NCBI GenBank assembly: GCA_016215605.1 | Contig: JACRJB010000052.1 | Coordinates: forward strand, 211,802 to 275,801 | From: Rhodopseudomonas palustris | GTDB taxonomy: Bacteria; Pseudomonadota; Alphaproteobacteria; Rhizobiales; Xanthobacteraceae | Reading direction: 5' to 3' | DNA: 64,000 bases | Shown here: one piece after another, positions 19,460-30,496 of the stretch | How positions within the stretch are numbered: position 1 is the stretch's first letter | Layout: every line of letters starts with the position of its first letter | The notes under the pieces: generated by a model | What the model was told of the DNA's origin: nothing | Databases searched by the model: none | What the model saw: only the letters and a program-made list of their open reading frames with translations | Program-made: the position numbers and the translations under genes

Positions 19460-20245
19460 ATGGCAGCGGACGGAGACGTTCTGATCGCCAGCGGCGTCGG
19501 GATGGTGTTCAACGCCGACAGCGCCAATCCGGTGCGCGCGCTGGGCGATATTTCGTTCGGCTTGCGCAAGAGCGAAGTGCTCGCCATCGTCGGCCCATCG
19601 GGCTGCGGCAAGACCACCCTCTTCAACATCATCGCCGGCCTGATCACGCCGAGCCAAGGCAGCGTCTCGGTCAACGGCGTACAGGTGGCCGGCGCCAAGG
19701 GCCATGTCGGCTACATGTTGCAGAAGGACATGCTGCTGCCCTGGCGCAGCGTGCTGGACAACGTGACGCTGGGCCTGGAAGTGCGCGGCGTGTCACGCGC
19801 AGAATCCGTCGAAATCGCGCACCGACTGATCACGTCCTACGGCCTCGGCGGCTTCGAGAACGCCAAGCCGGCGACGCTGTCCGGCGGCATGCGCCAGCGC
19901 GTGGCGTTCATGCGCACACTGGCGTTCGATCCGGACGTGATCCTGCTCGACGAGCCGTTCTCGGCGCTGGACTTCCAGACCCGGCTGCTGCTGCAGGGCG
20001 AAGTCCAGCGGATCATCCGTGAGCGTGGCAAGAGCGTGATCCTGGTGACGCACGACATCGGCGAAGCTATTACGATGGCCGACCGCATCGTGGTGATGAC
20101 CAACCGGCCCGCCACCGTGAAGTGCGTGCACACGATCGAACTGTCGGATTCGGAGCGCGATCCGGTGACGATCCGCACCAATCCGCTGTACAATCAATAC
20201 TTCAACCAGATCTGGTCGGAGCTGGAAATCCGCCGCGAGATCTGA
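19460..20245 (+). CDS. ABC transporter ATP-binding protein (SsuB/TauB type)
   Basis: 261 residues from ATG 19460, chosen because GGAGA lies five bases upstream; ATG 19448, overlapping the rutD-like stop, is the alternative. Walker A is GPSGCGKTT, signature TLSGGMRQR, Walker B VILLDEPFSALD, and the switch His in LVTHDIGEA. Last gene of the run, completing the importer. Confidence 0.93.
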   Translation: MAADGDVLIASGVGMVFNADSANPVRALGDISFGLRKSEVLAIVGPSGCGKTTLFNIIAGLITPSQGSVSVNGVQVAGAKGHVGYMLQKDMLLPWRSVLDNVTLGLEVRGVSRAESVEIAHRLITSYGLGGFENAKPATLSGGMRQRVAFMRTLAFDPDVILLDEPFSALDFQTRLLLQGEVQRIIRERGKSVILVTHDIGEAITMADRIVVMTNRPATVKCVHTIELSDSERDPVTIRTNPLYNQYFNQIWSELEIRREI

Positions 20246-20384
20246 GCGCGGGTATTGTCTGGGCAGCTCACGCCGCGCCCGGCTCACGGATGACGCATCT
20301 TCGAATCGTCATCCTGCTCGCGAATCTCGATCGAGACTGATCTTCTCCGAAGACCGTTACGCATTTTCCGGGATCGCGCTAGCT

Positions 20385-20558
20385 TCACGCGTCCTCGCCC
20401 CGGTCCGTGCCATCGTGGAGCCGCACAGCCAGCCGCAATACGTCGTTGCAGACCGGGCATCGGAAATGCGGCACGTCGAACACCGCATTCGCATGCTCAA
20501 CCTCGACGAGTTCGCGATCGACGCCACACGCCCTGCACATCGGAGTCGGAATATCCAT
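20385..20558 (-). CDS. 57-residue zinc-ribbon-like protein
   Basis: A short frame starting MDIPTPMCRACG and containing two CxxC pairs, C8/C11 and C34/C37, the second in FRCPVCND. The spacing of the pairs fits a small zinc ribbon. The ATG at 20558 and TGA at 20385 are clear. No clear Shine-Dalgarno is visible. Such mini zinc ribbons are common and usually uncharacterised. It occupies the gap between the ABC operon and rlmE; the rest of that gap shows nothing recognisable. Confidence 0.6.
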   Translation of the reverse strand: MDIPTPMCRACGVDRELVEVEHANAVFDVPHFRCPVCNDVLRLAVRLHDGTDRGEDA

Positions 20559-20731
20559 GGCTCAACCGATTCGCTGAGAAGAAACGGCTGACCGTAAGAG
20601 AGTTGGAGTCGTTACCTCTGTAAATTGATACCCAATTCAATATTTTGTGCATGACTCAACTGAAAAGCGTGCGATTGGCTCGCAGCTAAACCACTCTGCC
20701 GTCCACAACAGAGCGCGCGGCCAGGCGACCA

Positions 20732-21430
20732 CTATCCAAGCTGAGCCGTCGGCGGCGTGCCGCGGAATCCCATCGCCAGCACGTAGCGCTCCGACGAGTC
20801 CTTGCGGCTCGCCGCCGGCTTGACGTGCTTCACGGTGGCGAAGTCGCGTTTCAGCTGATTCATCAGCGTCGCGTCGGCGCCGCTCTGAAACACCTTGGCG
20901 ACGAAGGTGCCGCCGGGCTTCAGCACTTCGCTGGCGAACTGCGCGGCGCTCTCGACCAGCCCGACGATGCGCAGCTGATCGGTCTTGCGATGCCCGGTGG
21001 TGTTGGCCGCCATGTCGCTCATCACCACATCGGCGCCGCCGCCGAGCATCTCGCGCAATCTGTCCGGCGCGGCATTGTCGAGGAAGTCGAGCTGCGCGAA
21101 GGTGACGCCGGGGATCTCGCCCATCTCCAGCAGATCGATCGCGATCAGCTTGCCGCGCCCTTCGGCAGAACCGATCCGCTTCGCCGCGACCTGGCTCCAG
21201 CCGCCGGGCGCGGCGCCGAGATCGACCACCGCCTGGCCCGACTTGAGGAAATGATACTTGTCGTCGATCTCGGTCAGCTTGTAGGCCGCGCGCGAGCGAT
21301 AGCCGTCGCGTTTGGCCTGCGCCACATAGGGATCGTTGAGCTGGCGGTCGAGCCACAGCTTCGACGACAGCTTCATCCGGCCGCCGCTCTTGACGGTGAC
21401 GCGCATTCGCCCGGTGGTGTCTTTGGCCAT
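20732..21430 (-). CDS. rlmE: 23S rRNA 2'-O-methyltransferase RlmE (FtsJ)
   Basis: 232 residues. Contains [12 protein letters not shown], the SAM motif [15 protein letters not shown], the Asp in [13 protein letters not shown] and the Lys in [12 protein letters not shown], giving the K-D-K-E tetrad of FtsJ enzymes. It methylates U2552 of 23S rRNA in the known family. A basic N-terminal extension of about 15 residues precedes the core. It lies downstream of the Ppx/GppA gene with a family C repeat between. Confidence 0.93.
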   Translation of the reverse strand: MAKDTTGRMRVTVKSGGRMKLSSKLWLDRQLNDPYVAQAKRDGYRSRAAYKLTEIDDKYHFLKSGQAVVDLGAAPGGWSQVAAKRIGSAEGRGKLIAIDLLEMGEIPGVTFAQLDFLDNAAPDRLREMLGGGADVVMSDMAANTTGHRKTDQLRIVGLVESAAQFASEVLKPGGTFVAKVFQSGADATLMNQLKRDFATVKHVKPAASRKDSSERYVLAMGFRGTPPTAQLG

Positions 21431-21506
21431 GGCCCTGCTTGCGGTTGGTGACGAGCGCGTTGCTTAGCAGATGAGCGCGGAAAAACCAGCGGAACCGCTC
21501 TCTCCC

Positions 21507-21587
21507 GTCATTGCGAGCGAAGCGAAGCAATCCAGCAGCTTCGGGGTCGGAGCTGGATTGCTTCGTCGCTTCGCTCCTCGCAATGAC
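21507..21587. repeat. Family C inverted repeat, copy 1
   Basis: GTCATTGCGAGCGAAGCGAA and its near-exact inverse enclose AGCAATCCAGC and GCTGGATTGCT arms. It can form one long hairpin. Copies at 31806-31922 and 39650-39730. Confidence 0.9.
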
Positions 21588-21613
21588 GGAGTCGGGACCC
21601 AACGTCCCAAGGC

Positions 21614-22684
21614 TCAAACGGCTCCCAGCACGCCGTCTTCGCGCATCATTTCGACCAGCATCCCCTCGCGCAGGCCGCGATCGGCGACCCGCAGCCGCGT
21701 CAGCGGGAACGCCGCGCGGACCGCGTCGAGAATGGCGCAGCCCGCCAGCACCAGATCGGCGCGCTCGGCGCCGATGCAGTGGTTCTGGGCGCGGTCGTGA
21801 TAGCTCATGCCGCGCAGCCGGTGGATCGTCGCGGTCAGTTCCTCGCCGCTCATCCAGATCCCGTCGACGCGGCGGCGGTCGTAGCGGATCAGATCGAGAT
21901 ACAGCCCGGCCAAGGTCGTCACCGTGCCGGAAGTGCCGAGCAGATGCAGCCCGCCCAAGTCGTCGCCATTGACCGCCGCGAATGGCGCGACGTGCTTGGC
22001 GACCTCGTCGATCATCGCCGCGTAGATGTCCGGCGTCACCACCTTGCCGCCGAACTGTTCGGCGAGCGTCACCACGCCGAGCGGGATCGACATCCACGCC
22101 TTGATCCGCGGCGGCAGGTCCGGCCGCGCCGGATCGCGCGCGAGCCGCACCAGCTCGCTGGAGCCGCCGCCGATGTCGAACAGGATCGCGCCGCGCCCGG
22201 CGGTGTCGACCAGCGGCGAGCAGCCGATCGCGGCGAGCCGCGCCTCGGTCTCGCGGTCGATGATCTCAAGCCGGATGCCGGTGGCCTGCGCGACCGCGTC
22301 ACAGAACGCGTCGGCATTGACGGCGGCGCGGCACGCCTCGGTCGCGATCAGCCGCAGCCGCTTCGCCTTGCGCTGCTTGATCTTGTCACGGCAGATCGAC
22401 AGCGCCGAGATCGCCCGCGCGATCGCGGCGTCGCTGATCCGCCCGGTCGCGGACACCCCCTCGCCGAGCCGGATGATGCGCGAGAAGGAATCGACCACGC
22501 GAAAGCCGTCGCCGGTCGGCCGGGCGATCAGCAGGCGGCAATTATTCGTGCCGAGGTCGAGCGCAGCATAGACGCCGCCGTGCGGCGCCGTCGATCCGTG
22601 CTCGTCCTCAGCGTTCGCATCATTGCCGTGGTGCGTGTCTCCGCCCGGCGCTGGGCCGCTGTGGAGCCGCGTCTCCTGATCCAT
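21614..22684 (-). CDS. Ppx/GppA-family phosphatase
   Basis: 356 residues from the ATG at 22684; a GTG at 22732 would add 16. The actin-like ATPase fold is shown by YAALDLGTNNCRLL (phosphate 1 loop) and ILFDIGGGSSELV (phosphate 2 loop). Length equals the short form lacking the C-terminal HD domain, as in many alphaproteobacteria. Members hydrolyse polyphosphate or pppGpp. The start context is weak in both cases. Confidence 0.88.
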   Translation of the reverse strand: MDQETRLHSGPAPGGDTHHGNDANAEDEHGSTAPHGGVYAALDLGTNNCRLLIARPTGDGFRVVDSFSRIIRLGEGVSATGRISDAAIARAISALSICRDKIKQRKAKRLRLIATEACRAAVNADAFCDAVAQATGIRLEIIDRETEARLAAIGCSPLVDTAGRGAILFDIGGGSSELVRLARDPARPDLPPRIKAWMSIPLGVVTLAEQFGGKVVTPDIYAAMIDEVAKHVAPFAAVNGDDLGGLHLLGTSGTVTTLAGLYLDLIRYDRRRVDGIWMSGEELTATIHRLRGMSYHDRAQNHCIGAERADLVLAGCAILDAVRAAFPLTRLRVADRGLREGMLVEMMREDGVLGAV

Positions 22685-22912
22685 CAATTCGGTCTTTCGT
22701 GGCCGTCCGGCCGACGTCGAGATCACATTCACGGAAAGTTTAGCAGCGCAGGCCCGCGGCGCAACCCACCCGCGCGGCCCGCATGCCGGATCGTGCGTTG
22801 TCGTGCCGACGTCGCTGGATTATCTGAAGATCGTTACCATCCTCTCTTTGCCGCGCCGAAACAGCCACTTCACGAGGCTTTTGCGCGCCATCTCACCGCT
22901 GGAACGGGCTTC

Positions 22913-25288
22913 ATGCAGGACCGCACATCGAACGCGTCGCTCGACACCGCCATCGCGCTGCAAAAATTCGGCGTCGGACAGCCGGTGCGACGCAAGGAGG
23001 ACGACACGCTGCTGCGTGGCAAGGGGCGTTATACCGACGATTGCAGCCTGCCCGGCCAGTTTTACGCCGTGATGGTGCGCAGCCCGCATGCCCACGGCGT
23101 GATCCGCGGCATCGGCACCGAGGCGGCGCAGGCGATGCCGGGCGTCTGTGCGGTCTACACCGGCGCCGATCTCGCGGCCGCCGGCTACACGCCCTTCACC
23201 TGCGGCCTGCCGATGAAGAGCCGCGACGGCACGCCGTTGCTGCAGACCAACCGCCCGGCGCTGGCCACCGACAAGGTGCGCTTCGTCGGCGATCCTGTGG
23301 CGTTCGTGGTCGCCAAGACGCTGGCGCAGGCGCGCGACGCCGCCGAGGCGGTCGAGCTCGACATCGAGCCGCTGGATGCGGTCACCGATGCCGACGCGGC
23401 GATGCAGCCGGGCGCGCCGCAGCTCTACGACCACATCCCCGCCAACGTCGCGCTGGATTATCACTTCGGCGACACCGACGCGGTGAACGCGGCGTTCGCC
23501 TCCGCCGCCCACGTCACCACGCTCGACATCGAGAACACCCGGGTCGCCGCGGTGCCGATGGAGCCGCGCACCGGGCTCGCCACCTACGACAAGCAGAACG
23601 GCCGCTACACCATCCAGCTGCCGACCCAGGGCGTCGCCGGCAACCGCGCCACGCTGGCGAAGCTGCTCGGCGTGCCGAACGACAAGGTGCGGGTGCTCAC
23701 CGGCCAGGTCGGCGGCTCGTTCGGGATGAAGAACATCTCCTATCCCGAATACATCTGCATCCTGCACGCGGCCAAACAGCTCGGCCGGCCGGTGAAATGG
23801 ACCGACGAGCGCTCGTCGGCGTTCCTCTCCGACAGCCACGGCCGCGGCCAGCAGATCCGCGCCGAACTCGCGCTCGATGCCGACGGCAAATTTCTGGCGA
23901 TCCGGGTGTCCGGCACCGGCAATCTCGGCGCCTACATCACCGGCGTCGCGCCGCTGCCGCTGTCGCTCAACATCGGCAAGAACATCGGCAGCGTCTATCG
24001 CACGCCGCTGCTCGCCGTCGACATCAAATGCGTCGTCACCAACGTCACGTTGATGGGCGCCTATCGCGGCGCCGGGCGGCCCGAGGCGAACTACTTCCTG
24101 GAGCGGCTGATCGACCGCGCCGCCGACCAGATCGGCATCGACCGCCTCGCCCTGCGCAAGCGCAACTTCATCAAGCCGGCGCAAATGCCGTTCACGGCCT
24201 GCTCCGGCGTCACCTACGATTGCGGCGACTTCGCCGGCGTGTTCGCGCAGGCGCTGGAGCTGTCCGACTACGCCGGCTTCGCCAAGCGCAAGAAGGAAAG
24301 CCGCAAGCACGGCAGGCTGCGCGGCATCGCGGTCGGCTCCTATCTCGAAGTCACCGCCCCGCCGAGCGCCGAACTCGGCAAAATCGTGTTTGAAGAGGGC
24401 GGCACGGTGCGGCTGATCACCGGCACGCTGGACTATGGCCAGGGCCACGCCACGCCGTTCGCGCAGGTGCTGAGCGCGTTTCTCGGCGTGCCGTTCGACG
24501 CCGTCAGGCTCGAACAGGGCGACAGCGACATCGTCCACACCGGCAACGGCACCGGCGGCTCGCGCTCGATCACCGCCAGCGGCCAGGCGATCGTCGAAGC
24601 CTCCGCGCAGGTGATCGCCAAGGGCAAGGCCGCGGCCGCGCATCTGCTGGAAACCGCCGAAGCCGACATCGAATTCGCCGATGGCCGCTTCACCGTCGCC
24701 GGCACCGACCGCAGCATCGGCATCATGGAGCTGGCGCAGCAACTGCGCGACGCTAAGCTGCCCGACGGCGTGCCGTCGTCGCTCGACGTCGATCACACGG
24801 CCAAGGGCGTGCCGTCCGCCTTCCCGAACGGCTGCCACGTCGCCGAAGTCGAGATCGATCCCGACACCGGCGTCACCCGCGTGGTGCGCTACACCGCCGT
24901 CAACGATTTCGGCGTGGTGGTCAATCCGATGATCGTCGCGGGCCAGCTGCACGGCGGCGTCGCGCAAGGCATCGGCCAGGCGTTGATGGAGAAAGTCAGC
25001 TACGATTCCAGCGGACAGCCGATCACCGGCTCGCTGCAGGACTACGCCCTGCCCCGCGCCGAGGACATCCCGTCGATGACCGTCGGCGACCACCCGGTGC
25101 CGGCGACCACCAACCCGCTCGGCACCAAGGGCTGCGGCGAAGCCGGCTGCGCCGGCTCGCTGGCGAGCGTCGTCAACGCGGTGCTCGACGCGCTGAAAGA
25201 CCTCGGCGTCACCACGCTCGACATGCCGCTGACCTCGGAAAAGGTCTGGCGCGCGATCCGGGATGCGAAGCAGAGCGCGGCGGCGTGA
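22913..25288 (+). CDS. Form II CoxL-like molybdenum hydroxylase large subunit (stand-alone)
   Basis: 791 residues from ATG 22913; the frame extends far upstream only as an antisense shadow of the phosphatase gene. FGVGQPVRRKEDDTLLRGKG opens the family's N-terminal domain. The active-site loop is AYRGAGR at about residue 383, the form II signature, not the AYxCSFR of true CO dehydrogenase. The catalytic Glu is in GCGEAGCAG near residue 740. No FAD-binding (CoxM) or [2Fe-2S] (CoxS) subunit gene is adjacent. The substrate is unknown; aldehydes or N-heterocycles are typical for the family. Confidence 0.9.
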   Translation: MQDRTSNASLDTAIALQKFGVGQPVRRKEDDTLLRGKGRYTDDCSLPGQFYAVMVRSPHAHGVIRGIGTEAAQAMPGVCAVYTGADLAAAGYTPFTCGLPMKSRDGTPLLQTNRPALATDKVRFVGDPVAFVVAKTLAQARDAAEAVELDIEPLDAVTDADAAMQPGAPQLYDHIPANVALDYHFGDTDAVNAAFASAAHVTTLDIENTRVAAVPMEPRTGLATYDKQNGRYTIQLPTQGVAGNRATLAKLLGVPNDKVRVLTGQVGGSFGMKNISYPEYICILHAAKQLGRPVKWTDERSSAFLSDSHGRGQQIRAELALDADGKFLAIRVSGTGNLGAYITGVAPLPLSLNIGKNIGSVYRTPLLAVDIKCVVTNVTLMGAYRGAGRPEANYFLERLIDRAADQIGIDRLALRKRNFIKPAQMPFTACSGVTYDCGDFAGVFAQALELSDYAGFAKRKKESRKHGRLRGIAVGSYLEVTAPPSAELGKIVFEEGGTVRLITGTLDYGQGHATPFAQVLSAFLGVPFDAVRLEQGDSDIVHTGNGTGGSRSITASGQAIVEASAQVIAKGKAAAAHLLETAEADIEFADGRFTVAGTDRSIGIMELAQQLRDAKLPDGVPSSLDVDHTAKGVPSAFPNGCHVAEVEIDPDTGVTRVVRYTAVNDFGVVVNPMIVAGQLHGGVAQGIGQALMEKVSYDSSGQPITGSLQDYALPRAEDIPSMTVGDHPVPATTNPLGTKGCGEAGCAGSLASVVNAVLDALKDLGVTTLDMPLTSEKVWRAIRDAKQSAAA

Positions 25289-25356
25289 GGCGAAGCGCGT
25301 GCTGAGTGACGCTACGGTCGGCAGCTTTGGCGTGCCGCTCCTCCCCCAAAAACACC

Positions 25357-25487
25357 GTCATGCGCGGGCTTGACCCGCGCATCCATCGCGTGCGTAGCGC
25401 GCCTGCATCATGCGAAGAGGATGGATCGCCGGGCCTTCGCCGCGCCGAAGGGGCTTCGGCCCCGCAGGCGGGTCGAGCCCGGCGATG
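25357..25487. repeat. Family B inverted repeat, copy 1
   Basis: GTCATGCGCGGGCTTGACCC... and ...GGGTCGAGCCCGGCGATGAC arms, with inner hairpins. Related copy at 30364-30451. With the family E copy that follows, it fills the 373-base gap 25289-25661. Confidence 0.85.
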
Positions 25488-25524
25488 ACGTTTGTGAGTG
25501 TTACGTAGCGCGCGGGCGCCTCTT

Positions 25525-25653
25525 CCCCTCTCCCCTTGTGGGAGAGGGTGCCTGAGCGAAGCGAAGGCGGGTGAGGGGTTGCGGCGCGAGCCCCTCACCC
25601 GGCTCGGCTGCGCTACGCGCAGCTTCGCCACCCTCTCCCACAAGGGGAGAGGG
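25525..25653. repeat. Family E composite inverted repeat, copy 2
   Basis: CCCCTCTCCCCTTGTGGGAG and its inverse at the other end can pair, with GGGTGAGGGG and CCCCTCACCC inside. Confidence 0.9.
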
Positions 25654-25661
25654 TTAGGTGG

Positions 25662-26879
25662 CTATTCCGCCTTCACCAGCGGGCAGCCGCCGTCCTTGAG
25701 CGGTCGGAACGCCTGGTCGCCGGGGACTTCGGCCAGCACCTTGTAGTAGTCCCACGGCGCCTTCGATTCTTCGGGCTTCTTGACCTCGAACAGGAACATC
25801 GAGTGCACCATGCGGCCGTCCTCGCGCAGGAAGCCGTTGTCGGTGAAGGCGTCGCGGACCGGGGTCTCACGCATCTTCGCCAGCACCGTCTTGGTGTCCT
25901 TGCTGTTGGCCGCCTTCACCGCCTTGAGATAGTGCAGCGTCGCGCTGTAGGTCGCGGCCTGGTTCATCGTCGGCATCCGCTTCATCCGGTCGAAGAACTT
26001 CTTGCCGAACGCGCGGGTGCGGTCGTTGAGGTCCCAGTAATACGCCTCGGTGATGATCAGCCCGTTCGCCATCTTCAAGCCGAGGCTGTGGATGTCGGAG
26101 ATGAACATCACGATGCCGGCGAGCTTCTGGCCGCCGGCGACGATGCCGAATTCGCTCGCCTGCTTGATGGTGTTGATGGTGTCGCCGCCGCCATTGGCCA
26201 TGCCGATGATCTTGGCCTTGGACGATTGCGCCTGCAGCAGGAACGACGAGAAGTCGGCGTTGTTCAAGGGATGCCGCGCGCTGCCGACGATCTTGCCGCC
26301 GGCCGCCTTGACCACCTCGCCGGTGTCGCGCTCGATCGAATGGCCGAACAGATAGTCCGCGGTGATGAAGAACCAGGTGTCGCCGCCGTTCTTGACGATC
26401 GCCGAGCCCACCGTGTGCGCGTTCGAGTAGGTGTCGTAGGTCCAGTGCGCGGTGTAGGGCGAGCACGACTTGCCGGTGATGTCCGAGGACGCCGCGTCGG
26501 TGACGATCATGATCTTCTCGAACCGCTTCGACATCTCCATCGCGGCGAGCGCAGTGGCCGAGGTCGGCAGATCGACGATCATGTCGACGCCTTCGTTCTC
26601 GTACCATTTGCGCGCCAACGACGCGGCGATGTCCGGCTTGTTCTGGACGTCGGCGCTGATGAATTCGATCGGCTGGCCGAACATCGTGCCGCCCATCTCC
26701 TCGATCGCCATCTTGGCGGCTTCGACATTGCCGGCGCCGCCGATGTCGGAATACACCGACTGGAAGTCGCCGAGCAGGCCGATCTTGAGCGGGCTCTGTT
26801 GCTGCGCGTCGGCGGCCCCGCCGAGCAGCAGCGGCGCAGCCAGCATCGCGGCCGCCGCTGCGTGTTGAATCAGTTTCAT
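25662..26879 (-). CDS. Branched-chain-type ABC transporter substrate-binding protein
   Basis: 405 residues from ATG 26879, with GGAGGAAAC upstream; the longer frame to 27029 is not used. Sec signal peptide MKLIQHAAAAAMLAAPLLLG ends near ADAQQQ. The mature domain begins SPLKIGLLGDFQSVYSDIGG, as in LivJ/amide-urea binding proteins (peripl_bp_6). No permease or ATPase genes are adjacent, so the rest of the transporter lies elsewhere. Ligand unknown; several relatives bind aromatic acids. Confidence 0.88.
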   Translation of the reverse strand: MKLIQHAAAAAMLAAPLLLGGAADAQQQSPLKIGLLGDFQSVYSDIGGAGNVEAAKMAIEEMGGTMFGQPIEFISADVQNKPDIAASLARKWYENEGVDMIVDLPTSATALAAMEMSKRFEKIMIVTDAASSDITGKSCSPYTAHWTYDTYSNAHTVGSAIVKNGGDTWFFITADYLFGHSIERDTGEVVKAAGGKIVGSARHPLNNADFSSFLLQAQSSKAKIIGMANGGGDTINTIKQASEFGIVAGGQKLAGIVMFISDIHSLGLKMANGLIITEAYYWDLNDRTRAFGKKFFDRMKRMPTMNQAATYSATLHYLKAVKAANSKDTKTVLAKMRETPVRDAFTDNGFLREDGRMVHSMFLFEVKKPEESKAPWDYYKVLAEVPGDQAFRPLKDGGCPLVKAE

Positions 26880-27066
26880 GTTTCCTCCGGAAGATTTTTT
26901 GATTTGTTGGTTCGGCCTTGTCGCCGGCCTCGCGCGTCGTGCTGTGCTGGCCCTCCCCTCGTCGTCGGATCCCGTCGAACTCATTCTCGCCGCTCGCTCC
27001 CGCAAGGCGAGAGGGGCAGAACGTCGCACGTCGGCGAAACCGTCCGCGCCGCGGAATAAGCGTGAA

Positions 27067-27867
27067 CTAAGCGGCGGCCTGCTGCCGCGGTGCGAAGATC
27101 GCGACGTGATGGCAATGCGCCACCGGCGTGGTGCCGTTGGCGACGATCAGCGCGTCGAACTCGGCGAAGCGATGGCCCTTCTTGTCGTAGTTGGCCGTCA
27201 CCTTGGCGCGCGCGGTGAGCACGTCGTCGCCGCTCGCCGCGGCCAGCAGCTGCATGGTCGAGCCGACATGAATCCACGGCCCGAGCACGACATTGTCGAC
27301 CAGCACCCGGTTCATGATCCGCTGCAGCGTGCCGGGATGGACGAGGTTGTTGTCCAGATACAGCGGTTCGGTCTCGCGGATCTCGTCGAGATAGCCGCGC
27401 AGCTTGTCGCCGCCCCAGCGCACCGGCGCGGTGCCGAACCATTGCCCTTGCGGGAACGAGCCCGCGCCGACCGGCGGCCGGTCAGCGACCACGGCCGTCT
27501 CCGGATAGGCGGCGAGATCGACCGCAGGCGGCCGCGCCGGCAGTGACGCGCTGCCGGTGGCGCACAGCTCGCCGCGGCTCTCGACGCTGAGTGTGACGCC
27601 GTCGCCCTGCTCCTGGCCGGTGACGCTGGCAATCTCGCCGTCATAGACCGGCTTGACGAATCGCGCCACGATCAGCCCGCGCTCCAGGAAGTCGCGGCCC
27701 CAGCGTGCGACCGGCAGGTGCATCATGTAGGCCATCACCTCGACGCCGGGGACCAGCCCGCCGGAGAAACCGAAGCGCCGCGCCACGGTGTCGTCGTGCA
27801 TCTTGTTTTCGGACTGTTTGGCGGTGTTGAAGGCGCTGATGCGCCAGGGCGCGAGGGCTGCGGCCAT
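27067..27867 (-). CDS. MaoC/hotdog-like acyl dehydratase-related protein
   Basis: 266 residues. The segment around residues 22-40, [20 protein letters not shown], resembles the active-site region of MaoC-type hydratases, and AYMMHLPV fits the following hotdog helix. The second half has [18 protein letters not shown] and a second possible hotdog. A double-hotdog architecture is likely but the catalytic residues are not certain. It precedes the binding protein gene on the same strand with a 187-base gap. Confidence 0.6.
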   Translation of the reverse strand: MAAALAPWRISAFNTAKQSENKMHDDTVARRFGFSGGLVPGVEVMAYMMHLPVARWGRDFLERGLIVARFVKPVYDGEIASVTGQEQGDGVTLSVESRGELCATGSASLPARPPAVDLAAYPETAVVADRPPVGAGSFPQGQWFGTAPVRWGGDKLRGYLDEIRETEPLYLDNNLVHPGTLQRIMNRVLVDNVVLGPWIHVGSTMQLLAAASGDDVLTARAKVTANYDKKGHRFAEFDALIVANGTTPVAHCHHVAIFAPRQQAAA

Positions 27868-27972
27868 GGATTCTCCCGGTTTGTTCGATCTTGTTGGCGA
27901 TCGTGCCCGGCGATGCTACGCCAGCGCCGCAGCGGGCGTAAAGCGCCCTCGCCCAACTCCACACGAGAGCGA

Positions 27973-28467
27973 ATGACCGAGACCGCGCCCACCCGCATCT
28001 ATGTCGACGCCGACGCCTGTCCGGTGAAGGACGAGATCTACAAGGTCGCGGAGCGCCACGGCCTGCCGGTCAGCGTCGTCGCCGGCTCGTTCATCCGCGT
28101 GCCGGCGCATCCGCTGATCGAGCGGATCGCGGCCGGTTCCGGCATGGATGCGGCCGACGACTGGATCGCCGAGCGGGTCCAGCCCGGCGATATCGTGGTC
28201 ACCGCCGACGTCCCGCTGGCGAGCCGCTGCGTCAAGGCCGGCGCCGAGGTGCTGGCGCCGAACGGCAAGCCGTTTTCCGAAGCCTCGATCGGCATGACGC
28301 TGGCGGTGCGCAATCTGATGACCGATCTACGCTCCTCCGGCGAAATCACCGGCGGCCCGCGCGGCTTCACCCCGCGCGACCGCTCGGCGTTTCTCGCCGC
28401 ACTCGACACCACGATCCGCCGGATCGCACGCCGCCGCCCCTCGCCGCCGGCGCAACCACAGACCTGA
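27973..28467 (+). CDS. YaiI/YqxD-family protein (UPF0178, DUF188)
   Basis: 164 residues from ATG 27973. The start [20 protein letters not shown] is the family signature, with [14 protein letters not shown] and [16 protein letters not shown] also conserved. The fold is related to PIN/NYN nucleases, with Asp residues arranged for metal binding. Biochemical role is not established. It ends ten bases before the ABC-F gene. Confidence 0.92.
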   Translation: MTETAPTRIYVDADACPVKDEIYKVAERHGLPVSVVAGSFIRVPAHPLIERIAAGSGMDAADDWIAERVQPGDIVVTADVPLASRCVKAGAEVLAPNGKPFSEASIGMTLAVRNLMTDLRSSGEITGGPRGFTPRDRSAFLAALDTTIRRIARRRPSPPAQPQT

Positions 28468-28477
28468 TGGACCAATA

Positions 28478-30295
<1,818 letters not shown>

Positions 30296-30363
30296 GGCGC
30301 TGCTCTGCCCTACTCTGTAAGCTGCGCTCGCTACATGCTCACAGCGTTGCACCCCACTCTGTC

Positions 30364-30451
30364 GTCATGGCCGGGCTTGACCCGGCCATCCATGCCAACG
30401 GGCAAGGCCGTGCTTGTTTTCGTGGATGCCCGGGTCAAGCCCGGGCATGAC
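30364..30451. repeat. Family B inverted repeat, copy 2
   Basis: GTCATGGCCGGGCTTGACCC and GGGTCAAGCCCGGGCATGAC arms around a 40-base middle. Confidence 0.9.
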
Positions 30452-30496
30452 GTGGTACCAAGTTGCGAAGCCGCAAACCGACATCGGAGCCCGCCC

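Noticed and set aside
21779..22912. Upstream extension of the CoxL-like frame
   Set aside because: It runs antisense through the phosphatase gene; family homology begins at the ATG at 22913.
22820..25093. Minus-strand frame of 757 codons opposite the CoxL-like gene
   Set aside because: Shadow of the plus-strand gene; Arg/Gly/Asp-rich without motifs.
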